Below, in pieces: positions 24,401 to 45,991 of a stretch of DNA of 64,000 bases. The notes under the pieces are model-generated. The model saw only the letters and a program-made list of their open reading frames with translations. It did no database searches and had not been told where the DNA came from. Within the stretch, counting starts at the first letter, position 1; every line of letters begins with the position of its first letter. The position numbers were made by a program, and so were the translations under genes. Source of the DNA: Brachyhypopomus gauderio (lineage: Eukaryota > Chordata > Actinopteri > Gymnotiformes > Hypopomidae); contig NC_135220.1 in the NCBI RefSeq assembly GCF_052324685.1, forward strand, positions 7,139,293 to 7,203,292. The letters run 5' to 3'.

Positions 24401-27400
24401 CTTGCCTTCTCCTTTCTGAGTTTTGTCCCCTTATTTTTGACTTCACTACAGAAGTCATGCCATATGCCATACCTGATCTCTTAATTCCACTACATGCACT
24501 GATATTCTTGGCAATATCGTCCCATTTTTGTTTTGTTTTTTTCTGAATTTGAGGAACTTCCTCGAGCTTTTGAAAACAGTATACTTTTGTTTTTGGCTCA
24601 GTTCACTCGACAGAAAGTTTCATTTTCTCTGCTTGTTTGCCATGGTTTTGAATAACGTGTGAAAGGTTGTGTGCCCTATTTATAGCCTTGATAAAAGCCT
24701 ACGATCGGTCAGAATTGCAAAGGTAATAATTTATGTTCTACTCACTTTTTTCTTATACTTGAAATTTCAACACTTATTAGTTGTTAGTTTTTATGATTGT
24801 CATTTTGCTAATGATACTTTTGCGTCGTAATAATGAAAAATGCAGATGCAGAGGCGGAGTCTACTAAGAACTACTTAGAACTTGTTCATAAATTTGGAGA
24901 CTACGAAGGCTTTTGGGAAACACTTGTAAATTTGGCTTTCTTAAAGTTACGTCGTTCTTAAAGTTGTTTGTAACTTTCTAAGATCGTTCGTTATCGGGAA
25001 ACCCACCCCAGTTCAGTTAAATGTATTCAGTTCAGTAGATATATGCGGCTTTTAGCCCAGTGCGGCTTATACATCATTTTCCATTAAAAAACTTTGTAGG
25101 TGTGGCTTATATTGAGGTGTGTTCTATAGTCCAGAAAATACAGTATATATGTGAATGTATGTATGTATCTCGCCGTAAAAGATGCTGTGTTTGGCAGTTG
25201 AAGCTGCAGGTGGGAAGGCCTTGCCCTGTGTTGTTGACGTTCGGGATGAGAAGCAGGTCAGCATTGCTGTTGAAAATGCAGTGCAAAAATTTGGAGGTGA
25301 GTGACACACAACAGATCCAGTCGGACAAGGATGGTGTTGGCATTCAGAATGTGGGACCACAAGTCACTTATGTTCTGTTCTGATTGCTTTGTGACATCAG
25401 GGATCGACATCTTGGTGAATAACGCTAGTGCAATCAGCCTGACGGGCACCCTGGAAACACCCATGAAGAAAGTGGACCTTATGTTGGGTATCAACCTCAG
25501 GGGAACATACATGACGTGAGTCAGAATAAACATGAGTCAGTCTTGTTGTGGAATTAATTTTCAACTGGGTTTTTTTTAGGGCTGCACGATTAATCGTATT
25601 TTTATCGTTATCGCGATGTGAAGTTTCACGATAAACACATCGAAAGAGCCACGATAACTCCTTGAATAACAGCAAACTCTAATTGCGTTATCCTCGTCCA
25701 GCAATAGAGGGAGCTATTCGCGCTGCAGACTATGATCACGTGACGTAAGTAGGCAAGAGGCAGAGTGAGGCAGAGTTGCCAGGTTCGCGGTTTTCACGCC
25801 AAATTGGGCTTGTTTGAAAATCCAGCCGCGGGTAAAAATTCTGGGGCCGCGGGGTGCGGTTTTTTGGGCTACTTTTGAGTTGGGCTACTGCGGAAGTTAC
25901 AAGTCAACACTAAGAATCGATCGCGATATAATACTTAATTTGTCTCCAGTTCACACTCGCAACACCCCCCCCCCCCCCCCCCCGCCGACAACTTACACTC
26001 GCAGATTTTGTGCGGAAAACTTTTGTAGGACCTGGCAACCCTGGAGTGGGGTGAACACGCTCATCAGACACGCGATTTGGTTTAAGCCTGGTTTACACTT
26101 GATGCGGCGCGAGGGTCCGGGAGGCGAAAATAACGTAATCGCGGTGGCTTCGCCCGTGTGCAATTGCCTCGCGCGCTGTCGATTCACGAGGTCGTGCACC
26201 TCTCGAATTTTGTACGTTCGCGCGCGCCACGTCTCGGCGCAATGAGAACAGTCATGTTTGCAGGGTTCATACACCTATACAAGGTGAAATTCAAGCACTT
26301 GTATGTCACTTTCAAGGTCCATTTCAATAATTCCCAGCACGTTATTGAATTAAATATTTATACATATACTCTAATGATTCGAAATAATTCGCTTTTTTAT
26401 CACATTATTTAATGTTATTATTTATTTAAAGTTCGCGCGCGCCGCGTCTCGGCGCAATGAGAACAGTCATGTTTGCAGGGTTCATACACCTATACAAGGT
26501 GGAATTCAAGCACTTGTATGTCACTTTCAAGGTCCATTTCAATAATTCCCAGCACGTTATTGAATTAAATATTTATACATATACTCTAAATGATTCGAAA
26601 TAATTCGCTTTTTTTATCACATTATTTAATGGATATTTATTTTCAAAACGCCCAATCTTAACGTCTTCACGTTTTCTCATGTTTCGTCCTGGAATTACAA
26701 GAGGCTCGTATTTGTTAACGTAATACAAGAGAATTGTTCAGTCAGACAGATATTTGTTGTGAAACGAAGTAGTTACAATTTCAAGCCTTTTCAAATACTT
26801 TAGCCTAAATTCCAGCACTTTTCAAACCTGAAACACAAAGCAACATTAAAATTGGTCAGGTAAAAGTTCATTCCCCTGTATTTGAGGGGTGTTTTTTTTA
26901 TACTACTAGGCCTACATATCGTTTCGGACAACACTGCAAAGAATGTGACACGGCAAGATTAAACGCTTCCGCCGTTCGCGGAGGTTAACGAGGTGTGCGG
27001 AGTCGCTCACTCGTGAAAGTATAAACCTAGATTGAATCTATTGTTGAATAAACCTGCAAAATATTTGGAATTATTCTGGATTCATTACACAGTAAAAAAC
27101 AAAACAAATTAACGTGCTGCTGTTCAGAGAGACACTACATTTCTGTATTTTAATCTTAATTTATCGTGGTTCACATCGATATCGGGATATCCAACAACGT
27201 TATCGCACATCGCAATTCTAGTCCATATCGTGCACCCCTAGTTTTTTTTTTATTTGTTGTTCACAATATGTATCTTTCTAGTTCAGCAATTTACAGTTTT
27301 GCTGGAGTACCCGAGGAAAACCCTTCTAGATACATCAAAACACAACTATATGCAGTGTTTTCATTCAAGCAGCGGATCGCACTACTCCCTTTACCTGTAT

Positions 27401-30400
27401 ACAGTCATGGCCAAAAGTTTTGAGAGTGACACAAATATTATATTTTCACATGATCTGCTGCCCTCTGGTTTTTATGTGTGTTTGTCAGATGTTTTTATCA
27501 CATACAGAAATATAATTGCAATCATATTATGAGTAACAAAAGCTTTTATTGACAGTTAGAATGAGTTAATGCAGCAAGTCAATATTTGCAGTGTTGACCC
27601 TTCTTCTTCAGGACCTCTGCAATTCTCCGTGGCATGCTCTCAATCAACTTCTGTACCAAATCCTGACTGATAGCAGTCCATTCTTGCACAATCAATGCTT
27701 GCATTTTGTCAGAATGTGTAGGTTTTTGTTTGTCCACCCGTCTCTTGATGATTGACCACAAGTTCTCAATGAGATTAAGATCTGGGGAGTTTCCAGGCCA
27801 TGGACCCAAAATCTCTGTTTTGTTCCCTGAGCCATTTAGTTATCACCTTTGCTTTATGGCAAGGTGCTCCATCATGCTGGAAAAGGCATTATTGATTACC
27901 AAACTGCTCTTGGATGGTCGGAGGACATTCTGGTACCATTCTTTATTCATGGCTGTGTTTTTAGGCAAGACTGAGAGAGCCAATTCCCTTGGCTGAGAAG
28001 CAACTCCACACATGAATGGTTTCAGGATGCTTTACAGTTGGCATGACAAGACTGGTGGTAGCGCTCACCTTGTCTTCTCCGAACAAGCTGTTTTCCCAGA
28101 TGTCCCAAACAATCGGAAAGGGGATTCATCAGAGAAAATGACTTTACCCCAGTCCTCTGCAGTCCACTCCCTGTACCTTTTGCAGAATATCAGTCTGTCC
28201 CTGATCTTTTTTCTGGAGAGAAGTGGCTTCTGTGCTGCCCTCCTTGAGACCAGGCCTTGCTCCAAGAGTCTCCGCCTCACAGTGCGTGAAGATGCACTTA
28301 CACCTGCCTGCTGGCACACAATGATGACATCATCACTCAAAAAACATGGCCGCCATGAGCCAATTAATTGGTTTTGGCCATTTGGCAGGCTTAACATTGG
28401 CCAATCGACATGAAACTTGAACACTATGCATATATCAGGATTCCACATCGCGCTGTGCAGTTTCAAAACATTTGGCACTAGGTGGCACTATTCTTGAAAA
28501 TCATGCATAACTCCTCCAAATTTTCACTTGGGGACATGTAGCTTAATTATTTTTATTCCTTGCAGTACACATGACAACTTTGCAATTACAAGTCCAATTT
28601 AAAAATGCATAGTTTTGTGCCATTCATCAATTGTTTGAAAATGGCACTTTTCAAACTAGTCCTAGGATTGTGATCCAATCATGTCAATATTGGTATGTCC
28701 ATAAACTACAGACTCTGTTGGTAAAGATCAATCATTGTGGCTCTGCCATGCTTGACCTACATTGTCATAATTTCTGAACCATAGAAGCCATTATAACAGT
28801 TCTGCCTGACCAGAAATTAACCTTTTATTTCACTAAAATGTCTTTTTGTCACTGTAATAGCAGTATGGTGATACTTGGGCTCCATCTACTGGCCAAATAC
28901 TAAAACTGACTGAAACGCACACTAAACTAATCTCAGCAAGTGATTTAGTTCTATGATGTGAATCATTTTTCCAATACAATTTATTTTGATCCTTTTGTGC
29001 CTTTGGTCCCTCAGTTGAATCTTTTTTTGCACATTTGCACTGAAACAGCTTCTTTTCAGTTTTAGGTCTAAAGGACTTTTTGGCTTCTTTTTGCCTATTG
29101 AGGCCAAAATGTCTTTGTGTGTGAACCCGCCAATTTGTGTGTGAACCCGCTGTTGCGGTTATATTTTTTAAATTCAGTTTTTTTCAATCTATTTTCTACC
29201 CTATAAATCTCATGTGTGTATGTGTGTGTGTGTGTGTTTAAATTAATAATACATTAATGTTAACGATACATTTACATATACAGTATTGATTTGACAACAG
29301 GTTTTTTATTATATCATGACAAAAAGCACATTTGATTTGATTTAATAATTGTTTGTACATTCTAATGCAACTTACAGTATATTTTATATTTGATTTTATG
29401 GTGAAATAGCGTGTTCTGGTTAATATAATTTGGTGGTTAGTGTCTGTTACTACGTGGCTTGACCAACTAATGTCCTTGTTATCGTTGTTATTATAATGAA
29501 TTAGGTCCAAGCTGTGTATACCACACCTCCTGAAGAGCAAAAACCCTCACATCCTCAACCTCAGTCCACCCCTCAACCTCAATCCTGTCTGGTTTAAGAA
29601 CCACACAGGTAAGAAAATGAGAACCCATTCTACAGGGTCCGCTGTTACATTCAAGGGCTCAGGATTTTGATACTCTACTCCTGTGTGCCCAGCATACACA
29701 ATGGCAAAATACGGCATGTCCATGTGTGTCCTTGGAATGGCTGAAGAATTCAGGGGATCGGTTGCTGTTAACGCATTATGGCCCAGAACAGGTGAGTTTG
29801 GTTGGTTGGTTGGTTGGTTGGTTGGTTGGTTGGTTTTTCTATTGTTCCAGACTCTATGCATCGGTGTCTGTCACCTGTCTGTTACAGCTATTCAGACGGC
29901 TGCTATGGATATGCTGGGAGGGCCAGGAGTAGTGAACCAGTGTCGGAAAGTTGAAATAATGGCAGACGCTGCCTATGCTGTCCTCAGCAAGCCTGTCAGC
30001 TATACGGGACAGTTTGTTATCGATGAGGACGTCCTCATTAAGGAAGGCATTAAAGACTTCGATGTATATGCAGTCAAGCCAGGTAATTGTTTTAAAATTT
30101 GAAAAAACCATGTAATTTTCCCATGGTATTTAAACGTAGAAAGATGTATAAACATATCATAATGGTCAAGTTAACATTTTACCAAATGTGGTAGATAAAG
30201 TTTTGTTTAAAAGTAAACAACAGGGAACAACAAAGGGTGTGTGGGTGTTTCCAGTTTACTGTGGTGGGTTCCACATCCAGGTCATCCTTTGCTTCCTGAC
30301 TTCTTTCTGGACGAAGAGCCAGAGAAGCTTCAGAAACAGATGGAGGATCATGGTTCGTTATCATTTGTTTTTCTTTATGCTTATTTTTGGCATGAATAAC

Positions 30401-31573
30401 ACACTGTAAACCTTATTTTCACAAGGTACGTATGTGTAGCTAAAAGTCAATAATTTGAGTTATTTGGTAATATGTAGTTTTGAGTTAGGTAATTGGGTAT
30501 TGGGTGGCATGGTGATGTTAGTGGTAAGTGAGGGGGTCTGGGTTTGATTCTCGGTCTGGGCCTTTCTTTGTGGAGTTTGCAGGTTCTCCCCCGACTAACG
30601 GGATAAAGCAGTAGAGATAATGGATGGGTGGATAGTTTGGTATTGTAATTAAAGTTGTTTTGATTCAGGTAGTTGGGTTAACTGCTTTTGCCATGGCTTT
30701 GTTTTTGTTTGTTTGTTTGTACGTACAGGCGCCACTCCTGCGTTCACTGCTGGCGGTACTGCAGCCCCCAGAGGACCCATCGCCGACATATTTAATACTC
30801 TCAAGGGAAGCATCAGTGCAGAGTTGGTCAAAACAACGCAGGGAGTTTACAAATTTGAGCTGAGTGGTGCGTCCCTTACCTGCCTCTTTTCGTCCCTGTT
30901 CTAATGGCACCTAGCTGAAACCTGCGGTGTGTGGGGTGTTCCAGGGGCGGACGCAGGGGTGTGGTACATCGACCTGAAGAATGGCGGTGGCAGCATGGGC
31001 AGCGGAGAGCCCCCGGCTACGGCTGACGTGGTAATGAGCATGGACGGTGATGCCTTTGTCCAGATGTTCACAGGTGAGTGACAGCCAGGGATCCTGTTGT
31101 CTGCTAGTTCCTATATATGCTGCTCTAAATGGATTAAGCTGAACTGTTTTTACATTCTGATGACCATCACTAACATAGTTGGGGACAGGGTGGCTTATCC
31201 AGTTACAGCACATTTAAAGTTCATCTAAGCACTGGACCTGCAGGTCCCGGCTGATGGGCTGGACTCCAGAACAGTCCTGGCAGACATGAGCTAAGCGGCA
31301 CTGATGGTAGCAGCTTTGTCACAAGCTGTGTAATCCTGAAAACAAGATTAATGAAGGGTGGGAGGTTTGGGCAGGATAAATAAATAAATGCAAATTGTGT
31401 TGAGGTAGCGGGTAACTGGAGTAGTGGCATTACCACTAATGTGTGATGCGTTACCAGGGAAACTAAAGCCAACCATGGCCTTCATGTCTGGGAAGTTGAA
31501 GATCAAAGGTGACATGTCATTGGCCATCAAGTTGGAGAAGATGATGGCTATGATGAACAAGTCCAAGCTGTAG
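18486..31573 (+). CDS. hsdl2: Hydroxysteroid dehydrogenase-like protein 2, complete (11 exons)
   Basis: HSDL2 is a peroxisomal (also reported mitochondrial) short-chain dehydrogenase/reductase fused to an SCP2 sterol-carrier domain; its physiological substrate is not settled. Coding exons: 18486-18502, 18959-19122, 25198-25296, 25401-25515, 29505-29608, 29693-29791, 29888-30082, 30281-30352, 30729-30866, 30945-31073, 31458-31573. Phases agree at every junction and the product is 415 residues (human about 418). Visible marks: N-terminus MLQNTGKLSGCTVFITG, cofactor motif TGASRGIG (residues 16-23), NNASAIS, the YTMAK match to the catalytic YxxxK, and AEEFRGSVAVNALWPRT. The C-terminal region ending KLKIKGDMSLAIKLEKMM is the SCP2 fold, and the last residues are SKL (PTS1). 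The donor of exon 8 reads GTTCGT, which is weak. Introns 2 and 4 are swollen by transposons. Confidence 0.96.
18918..19122 (+). CDS. hsdl2: Possible alternative first exon of hsdl2
   Basis: An ATG at 18,918 opens a frame that reads MAVLRAFSHSCPYR and continues without a stop into exon 2 (KLSGCTVFITG). A transcript starting in intron 1 would therefore replace the first residues MLQNTG with a short basic, Ser/Arg-containing leader without acidic residues, like a weak mitochondrial presequence. Against it, the sequence just before 18,959 (TGTCCCTACAG) is a good splice acceptor and the spliced form matches human HSDL2 residue by residue. It may be chance. Confidence 0.3.
19230..19640. mobile_element. 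Degenerate repeat sharing a block with two hAT elements
   Basis: The left part (AGTTACCTTGAAAAGGTAAT...AAGTAACTTAGTTACG) resembles the common vertebrate 'TAACTAGTAAC' hAT end family. The part at about 19,485-19,612 (ATACAAGCAAACTATTCAGT...CCAGCACTTTTCAAACCTGG) recurs at about 26,715-26,830 and, inverted, at about 53,545-53,640. Ends are not sharp. Confidence 0.5.
19671..21277 (-). mobile_element. Tc1/mariner-type transposon with long TIRs
   Basis: The ends CAGTCCCTGACAAGTTCTGT and ACAGAACTTATGTCAGGGAC... are inverted copies that continue inward for about 75 bp (GCTTATCCATGTTGTGGAAACA...), and TA lies on both sides (19,669-19,670 and 21,278-21,279). The whole element is 1,607 bp, in intron 2 of hsdl2. 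Confidence 0.95.
20175..20892 (-). pseudogene. Tc1-like transposase, frameshifted
   Basis: The N-terminal part (start 20,892) has helix-turn-helix DNA-binding sequence (KSTAEVAGTFNVSQRQVQRI) and the GRP-like linker NPRSGRLHKTT. A frame change near 20,370-20,490 is followed by the C-terminal part with the DDE-domain phrases GGGKIMVWGYIQYGG, LQQDGAPSHTS and DWPAQSPDMNIIEHVW. A full Tc1 transposase is about 340 residues. The shift and the interrupted end make this copy non-autonomous. Confidence 0.9.
21316..21805 (+). mobile_element. Truncated hAT element with BED-finger remnant
   Basis: It starts CAGGGGTGCCCAATACGTTG, a familiar hAT-type terminus, with a tandem GATTGCGATCTACTGGTC repeat. An ATG at about 21,598 is followed by broken coding sequence in which VAIPKKGNVERHLGRNPD can be read, like the BED zinc finger of SCAND3/ZBED-type hAT transposases. 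The rest is missing; the sequence joins a reversed LINE at about 21,806. Confidence 0.6.
22067..22845. mobile_element. Non-autonomous hAT element with 8-bp target duplication
   Basis: The ends CAGGGATGTCAAAGTCAA and TTGACTTTGACATATGTG are imperfect inverted repeats, and AGTTAGTA flanks both sides (22,059-22,066 and 22,846-22,853). Inside are the phrases GAGGGCCGGACTGGTTCAAT and TGGGCCGGATCTGCCCCGCG, and no coding frame. It is inserted in the LINE. Confidence 0.92.
22886..23056 (+). mobile_element. tRNA-derived SINE
   Basis: The head (GTCATGGCCTGGCGGTAGGG ... GGGTTCGATTCCCAGACC) has tRNA-like A and B promoter boxes, followed by GCCCCTGAGCAAGGCCCTTA and the LINE-like tail AAGTCGCTCTGGATAAG. 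It is inserted in the LINE. Other copies lie at 33,235-33,532 (minus) and 36,883-37,062. It is not a functional tRNA gene. Confidence 0.85.
24560..25197. other. Rest of hsdl2 intron 2, repeat-like
   Basis: The end of intron 2. About 25,015-25,142 (CAGTTCAGTAGATATATGCG...GTCCAGAAAATACAGTA) resembles sequence at 40,280-40,345 and belongs to a dispersed fish repeat. No exon is seen before the acceptor at 25,196-25,197. Confidence 0.5.
25577..27240. mobile_element. 1.66-kb hAT element with 8-bp target duplication
   Basis: The ends TAGGGCTGCACGAT and ATCGTGCACCCCTA are inverted copies with one mismatch, and GTTTTTTT lies on both sides (25,569-25,576 and 27,241-27,248). It sits in intron 4 of hsdl2. 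There is no intact transposase. It contains a C homopolymer (about 25,967-25,983), a GC-rich CpG-dense block (26,085-26,250), and a direct repeat: about 26,211-26,415 recurs at 26,433-26,640 with few changes. Confidence 0.92.
26211..26640 (+). repeat. Two ~205-bp direct repeats inside the hAT element
   Basis: The segment beginning GTACGTTCGCGCGCGCCACG and running through AATGAGAACAGTCATGTTTG to TCGCTTTTTTATCACATTAT is present twice in tandem, separated by about 18 bp. The copies differ at few positions, including CACG/CGCG and one or two inserted bases. Confidence 0.9.
27402..28330 (-). mobile_element. Tc1-like transposon, 5' truncated, dead transposase
   Basis: The intact end starts CAGTCATGGCCAAAAGTTTT after TA. 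On the minus strand the transposase C-terminus reads GNSPDLNLIENLWSIIKRRV and ESMPRRIAEVLKKKGQHCKY. The middle part (28,330-28,065) reads SASSRTVRRRLLEQGLVSRR and WGKVIFSDESPFRLFG. Stops and shifts separate the two, and the DNA-binding N-terminus and the second TIR are missing. A short relative lies at 58,908-59,577. Confidence 0.9.
28331..29504. other. hsdl2 intron 4, no exon seen
   Basis: AT-rich intron sequence, probably repeat-derived in its first part (28,340-28,920) since it begins abruptly where the Tc1 copy is cut. A GT run lies at about 29,212-29,237. No recognisable open frame. Confidence 0.5.
29802..29836. repeat. (GGTT)n microsatellite in an hsdl2 intron
   Basis: About eight GGTT units directly after the donor of hsdl2 exon 6 (29,792), inside the 96-bp intron 6. 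Confidence 0.9.
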
Positions 31574-31758
31574 CGGATGTCGAGTCTCGAACACTACGTT
31601 ACTGTAGTACGTCACTACATTGCAGTGCACTGTTGCCACAGTTTTATTAAATCACAGAGAAGCGTCTGGCTGCAGACGTCACAAGAGGATGTGGAATCAC
31701 AAATGTGTTCAAGTGATCTGTTTTGAAAAAGAATGGCTTTATCACGAATGGATGTTTT

Positions 31759-31764
31759 AATAAA
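31759..31764 (+). terminator. hsdl2: Polyadenylation signal of hsdl2
   Basis: AATAAA about 186 bp after the hsdl2 stop codon, in an otherwise unique 3'UTR-like stretch. Position and hexamer fit; the cleavage site is not determinable by eye. Confidence 0.75.
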
Positions 31765-32109
31765 TACACGTTTCACTACTTAATGACAGCCTGGTGTTTT
31801 ACCACCATATCTAATCTCAGACTTTGTTAGAAGGTCATCTTTCTATTTAAATACTTCATTATAAAATCAACACAAAGCATTAGTTGAATAATAGTTGACA
31901 CTGGAGACCAGTAACATTACTTACTTGGTGAATTTAATAGTTCAATGAATAATTATTCAAATTTAGCATGTAAGTAAGCTCCAGCTATAATACTCTTACT
32001 ATTGAGTATTGTATTGTGTCTTACTATTAGGGTTAGATCTCATTACATTAACAGTGGTTCTGATGCTCTGCACCATTATTTCAGTTAAATAAAGATTTTA
32101 AATCAACTG

Positions 32110-33636
32110 TGTAGGCCTCATCCTTTTGTGGAACTTTGACGTAAATGCGAGTTTTGAGAGGGTATTCGCTCACCCAAATTATCGGAATCAGAGTTCCAAT
32201 CACTTCCATGGCCAAAGGTGTATAAAATTAAGCTAGGCATGAAGACTGGTGATAGGATGCCATCTGTGCAACAAATCCAGTTATGAAATTTCCTCGCTCC
32301 TAAATATTCCACAGTCAACTGTCAGCTGCATTATAAGAAAACAGAAGTGTTTGGGAATTACAGCAACTCTGCCACCAAGTTGTAGGTCAGGTAAAGTGAC
32401 AGCTGGGTCAGCGGATGCTGAAGCGCACAGTGGGAAGAGGTCGCCAACTTTCTGCAGTCACTCATTACGGACATCCAAACTTCATGTGGCCTTCAGATCA
32501 CATCAAGAACAGTGCACAGAGAGCTTCATGGAATGGGTTTCCATTGTCGAGCAGCTGCATCCAAGCCATACGTCACCAAGTGCAATGCAAAGCATCAGAT
32601 GTAGTGGTATAAAGTATGCTGCCACTGGACTAGAGCAATGGAGGCATGTTCTCTGGAGTAATGAATCGTGCTTCTCCATCTGGCAATCTGATGGACAAGT
32701 CTGATTTGGCGGTTGCCAGGAGAATGGTCTGACTGCATTGTGCCAAGTCATGGTGGAAGAGGAAGGGGCCAGCTCCAAACTGTTCCCACAAAGTTGGGAG
32801 CGTGGAATTGTCCAAACCGTCTTGGTATACTGAAGCATTCAGAATTCCTTTCACAGGAACTAAGGGGCCAAGCCCAGTGCACAAAGCAAGGTCCATAAAG
32901 ATATGGATGGCAGAGTCTGGTGTTGATTAACTTGACTGGTCTGCACAGAGTCCTGACCTCATCCCGATAGAACACCTTTGGGATGAATTAGAGCGGAGAC
33001 CAACATCAATATGTGACCTCACAAATGTGCTTCTGGGGGAATGGTCAAAGATTCCCATAAAACACTCCTCAACCTTGTGGACAGCCTGAGCAGAGACTGA
33101 GAGCCAGGCCTTCTTTTCCAACATCAGTATGTGACCTCACAAATGCAAAAAAATCCCCATAAACACACACCTAAACCTTGTGGACAGCCTTCCCAGAAGA
33201 GGAAGCTCGTCCAGCTGCAAAAGGTGGACCAATGAAATGTGCCATATTTTGTCAATTGTGATTTTTACACGGCAATCGAAATTTGTCCTCCGCTTTTAAC
33301 CCATCTGTGCAGTCAGAACACACACACACACACACACTAGTGATTACTAGGGGGCTGTGGATCACACATGCCCAGAGCAGTGGGCAGCCCTAGCCCAGCG
33401 CCCAGGGAGCAGTTGGGGTTAGGTGCCTTGCTCAAGGGCACCTCAGTCATGGCTTGTCTGGGAATCGAACCCAAGACCCTCCGGTCACAAGACCAGTTCC
33501 CTAACCGCCAGGCCATGACGGCCCCTTTTTTTTTTTTAATGAATGTCATATTGAACCCTATGGATTAGGAATGGGATGTCACATAAGATCATATGTGAGT
33601 CAAGGAAGGTGAGTTAATACTTTTGGCAATATAGTG
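32110..33636 (+). mobile_element. Degenerate Tc1-like element
   Basis: A transposase N-terminus can be read at about 32,260-32,390 (YEISSLLNIPQSTVSCIIRK). Later pieces correspond to a DDE domain in shifted frames. Left-end sequence GGTATTCGCTCACCC and right-end sequence GAGTTAATACTTTTGGCAAT are decayed inverted ends. The element at 50,763-51,309 is an internal-deletion relative. A SINE (33,235-33,532) is inserted near its right end. Confidence 0.85.
33235..33532 (-). mobile_element. tRNA-derived SINE, reverse orientation
   Basis: On the minus strand it has the head GGGCCGTCATGGCCTGGCGG, the B-box phrase GGGTTCGATTCCCAGAC, GTGCCCTTGAGCAAGGCACC and CTGGGCGCTGGGCTAGGGCT, then TGTTCTGACTGCACAGATGG and CCTTGCTCAA-type flanks. 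It is longer than the copy at 22,886 and includes a short CA run. Confidence 0.88.
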
Positions 33637-35156
33637 TATCTAGCTGTGAAAACAATCACCCTCACCTTCACATGACTTCACATGACCTCATGTTCACATG
33701 CAATGTGTGCAATTAACAAGAAGTGCAAAGATATAGACAACTTCATTGCATGCACTAGTTATGTCAGGAAGAACTCCATCTGTGTCCATTCTGTTCTGTT
33801 GTGGAACAAGTAAATGGGGACACAGTGTCATCCCTCTAATCTTCATCACCCCACAGTCTCATCTTCATCACTGATCACACTGTCTCCCTCATCTTCATCA
33901 CTGATCACACTCATCTTCATCATTGGTCACATTGTCTCATCTTCATCACTGATCATGTCTCTCTCATCTTCATCTCTGATCACACCCTTTAATTCCAAAG
34001 CTGATATTCGATTAATCGATTTCAGTTCACAAAAGTCACTCAGTAATAATATAGTTTTATGGCACAAGTACTGAAGCTGCACTGGTTAGCTCGCTGGTCA
34101 CTTCTGATCATCATAAGGCGTGTTATTATTTTGTAACAACATGGATAACTAGTTATCTCTGTCCAGTATTATGAAACGAATCCTGTACGAAAGGAGCCTC
34201 ATTAAAAGCATGACGCGACACGGTGCTACGTAAGAGGACGTGACGTGAGCTGATATGTTCGGTAAAAGTCCCCACAGAAAAGAGGGATAAAAAGATTCCA
34301 TTTTATTTTGGAAAAACAGCTGTCCTTTTCAAGAAAAGTGTATAAACCAATACAAAGAACTAGTTACTGGATTGTGCTTGACATTGTAGAAAACCTAACA
34401 AATTACTATATGTAAGCTCACGTTCTCGCGTGTGAAGGTAATTATTTTATTTTATCTCTCTAGCAATAAGTCTTTGTTTTATATTGGCACTAAGCTAGCT
34501 AGATATCCGGCTAGCCTGCTAAATAACTATTTAATATTAGCTGTCTTGCTAACTACCTATCTAGTTGAAAGCTACCTAATGTTATTTCTCTCTATAACCC
34601 AGTGTCCCTGTAGTTATCGAGGGTATGTAGACAACTGTGTCCAGGTTAGGAAACGCGTTAGACGTGTTTTTGTGTAGCTCGCTAGCTAGCTTATATGCTA
34701 AACGTCCCACCTGTGTTGTCCAGTAAGTTTTCTAGCGTAGTAGGGTTATGTTCGTGTCATAAACACGCGATAAAGTTTCGCTTCCTTGACAGTTATGTTA
34801 TCACCGATTGTGTTATTTATAAGCTAACTAACTAGCCTTTTAGGATAAGACAAGCATACAGTTTTGGGATTTTCACTAACGTCACTAAATGGTCCTGTAA
34901 GGTTTAGCTAGCTAGTAACATTAATCCTGCTCATGCCGTTACTTCTTCTAACCTATGTTGATTAGCTTTAGCCCAGTCTCAGACTGGTCCTTTTTCAAGT
35001 CAGATTTTTTCTCTCTTCATTGATCATTATCTAATGAACTATTGCACAAAACTAATTAACATTCATAGAAAGATAAAGTATGGATTTTCTGTTTATCATA
35101 AGTAAAGATTAGTTTTGATTACAATTAAGGTTTAACCCGATTCTGAACCTTCTCAG
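33637..35156. other. Intergenic and 5' region of the KIAA1958-like gene
   Basis: About 33,835-33,990 is an irregular repeat of CTCATCTTCATCACTGATCA. From about 34,080 the sequence is unique, with GTGACGTGAG (about 34,240) resembling a CRE-type site. The pyrimidine-rich stretch before 35,157 ends in TTCTCAG, a splice acceptor 13 bp upstream of the start codon, so a non-coding first exon must lie upstream; I could not place its donor. Confidence 0.5.
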
Positions 35157-35169
35157 GAGTACGCTCAAC

Positions 35170-45904
<10,735 letters not shown>

Positions 45905-45985
45905 GAACACTTTGAAGTCCCCGAGTAGTTTGTTTAGTCACGTCAGTGTATTCATTATTTTTTGTCCGTAAAAGTATGTGATCCA

Positions 45986-45991
45986 AATAAA
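45986..45991 (+). terminator. kiaa1958: Polyadenylation signal after the BEN exon
   Basis: AATAAA 82 bp after the stop codon at 45,902-45,904. It supports the BEN exon as a genuine 3'-terminal exon. Confidence 0.75.
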
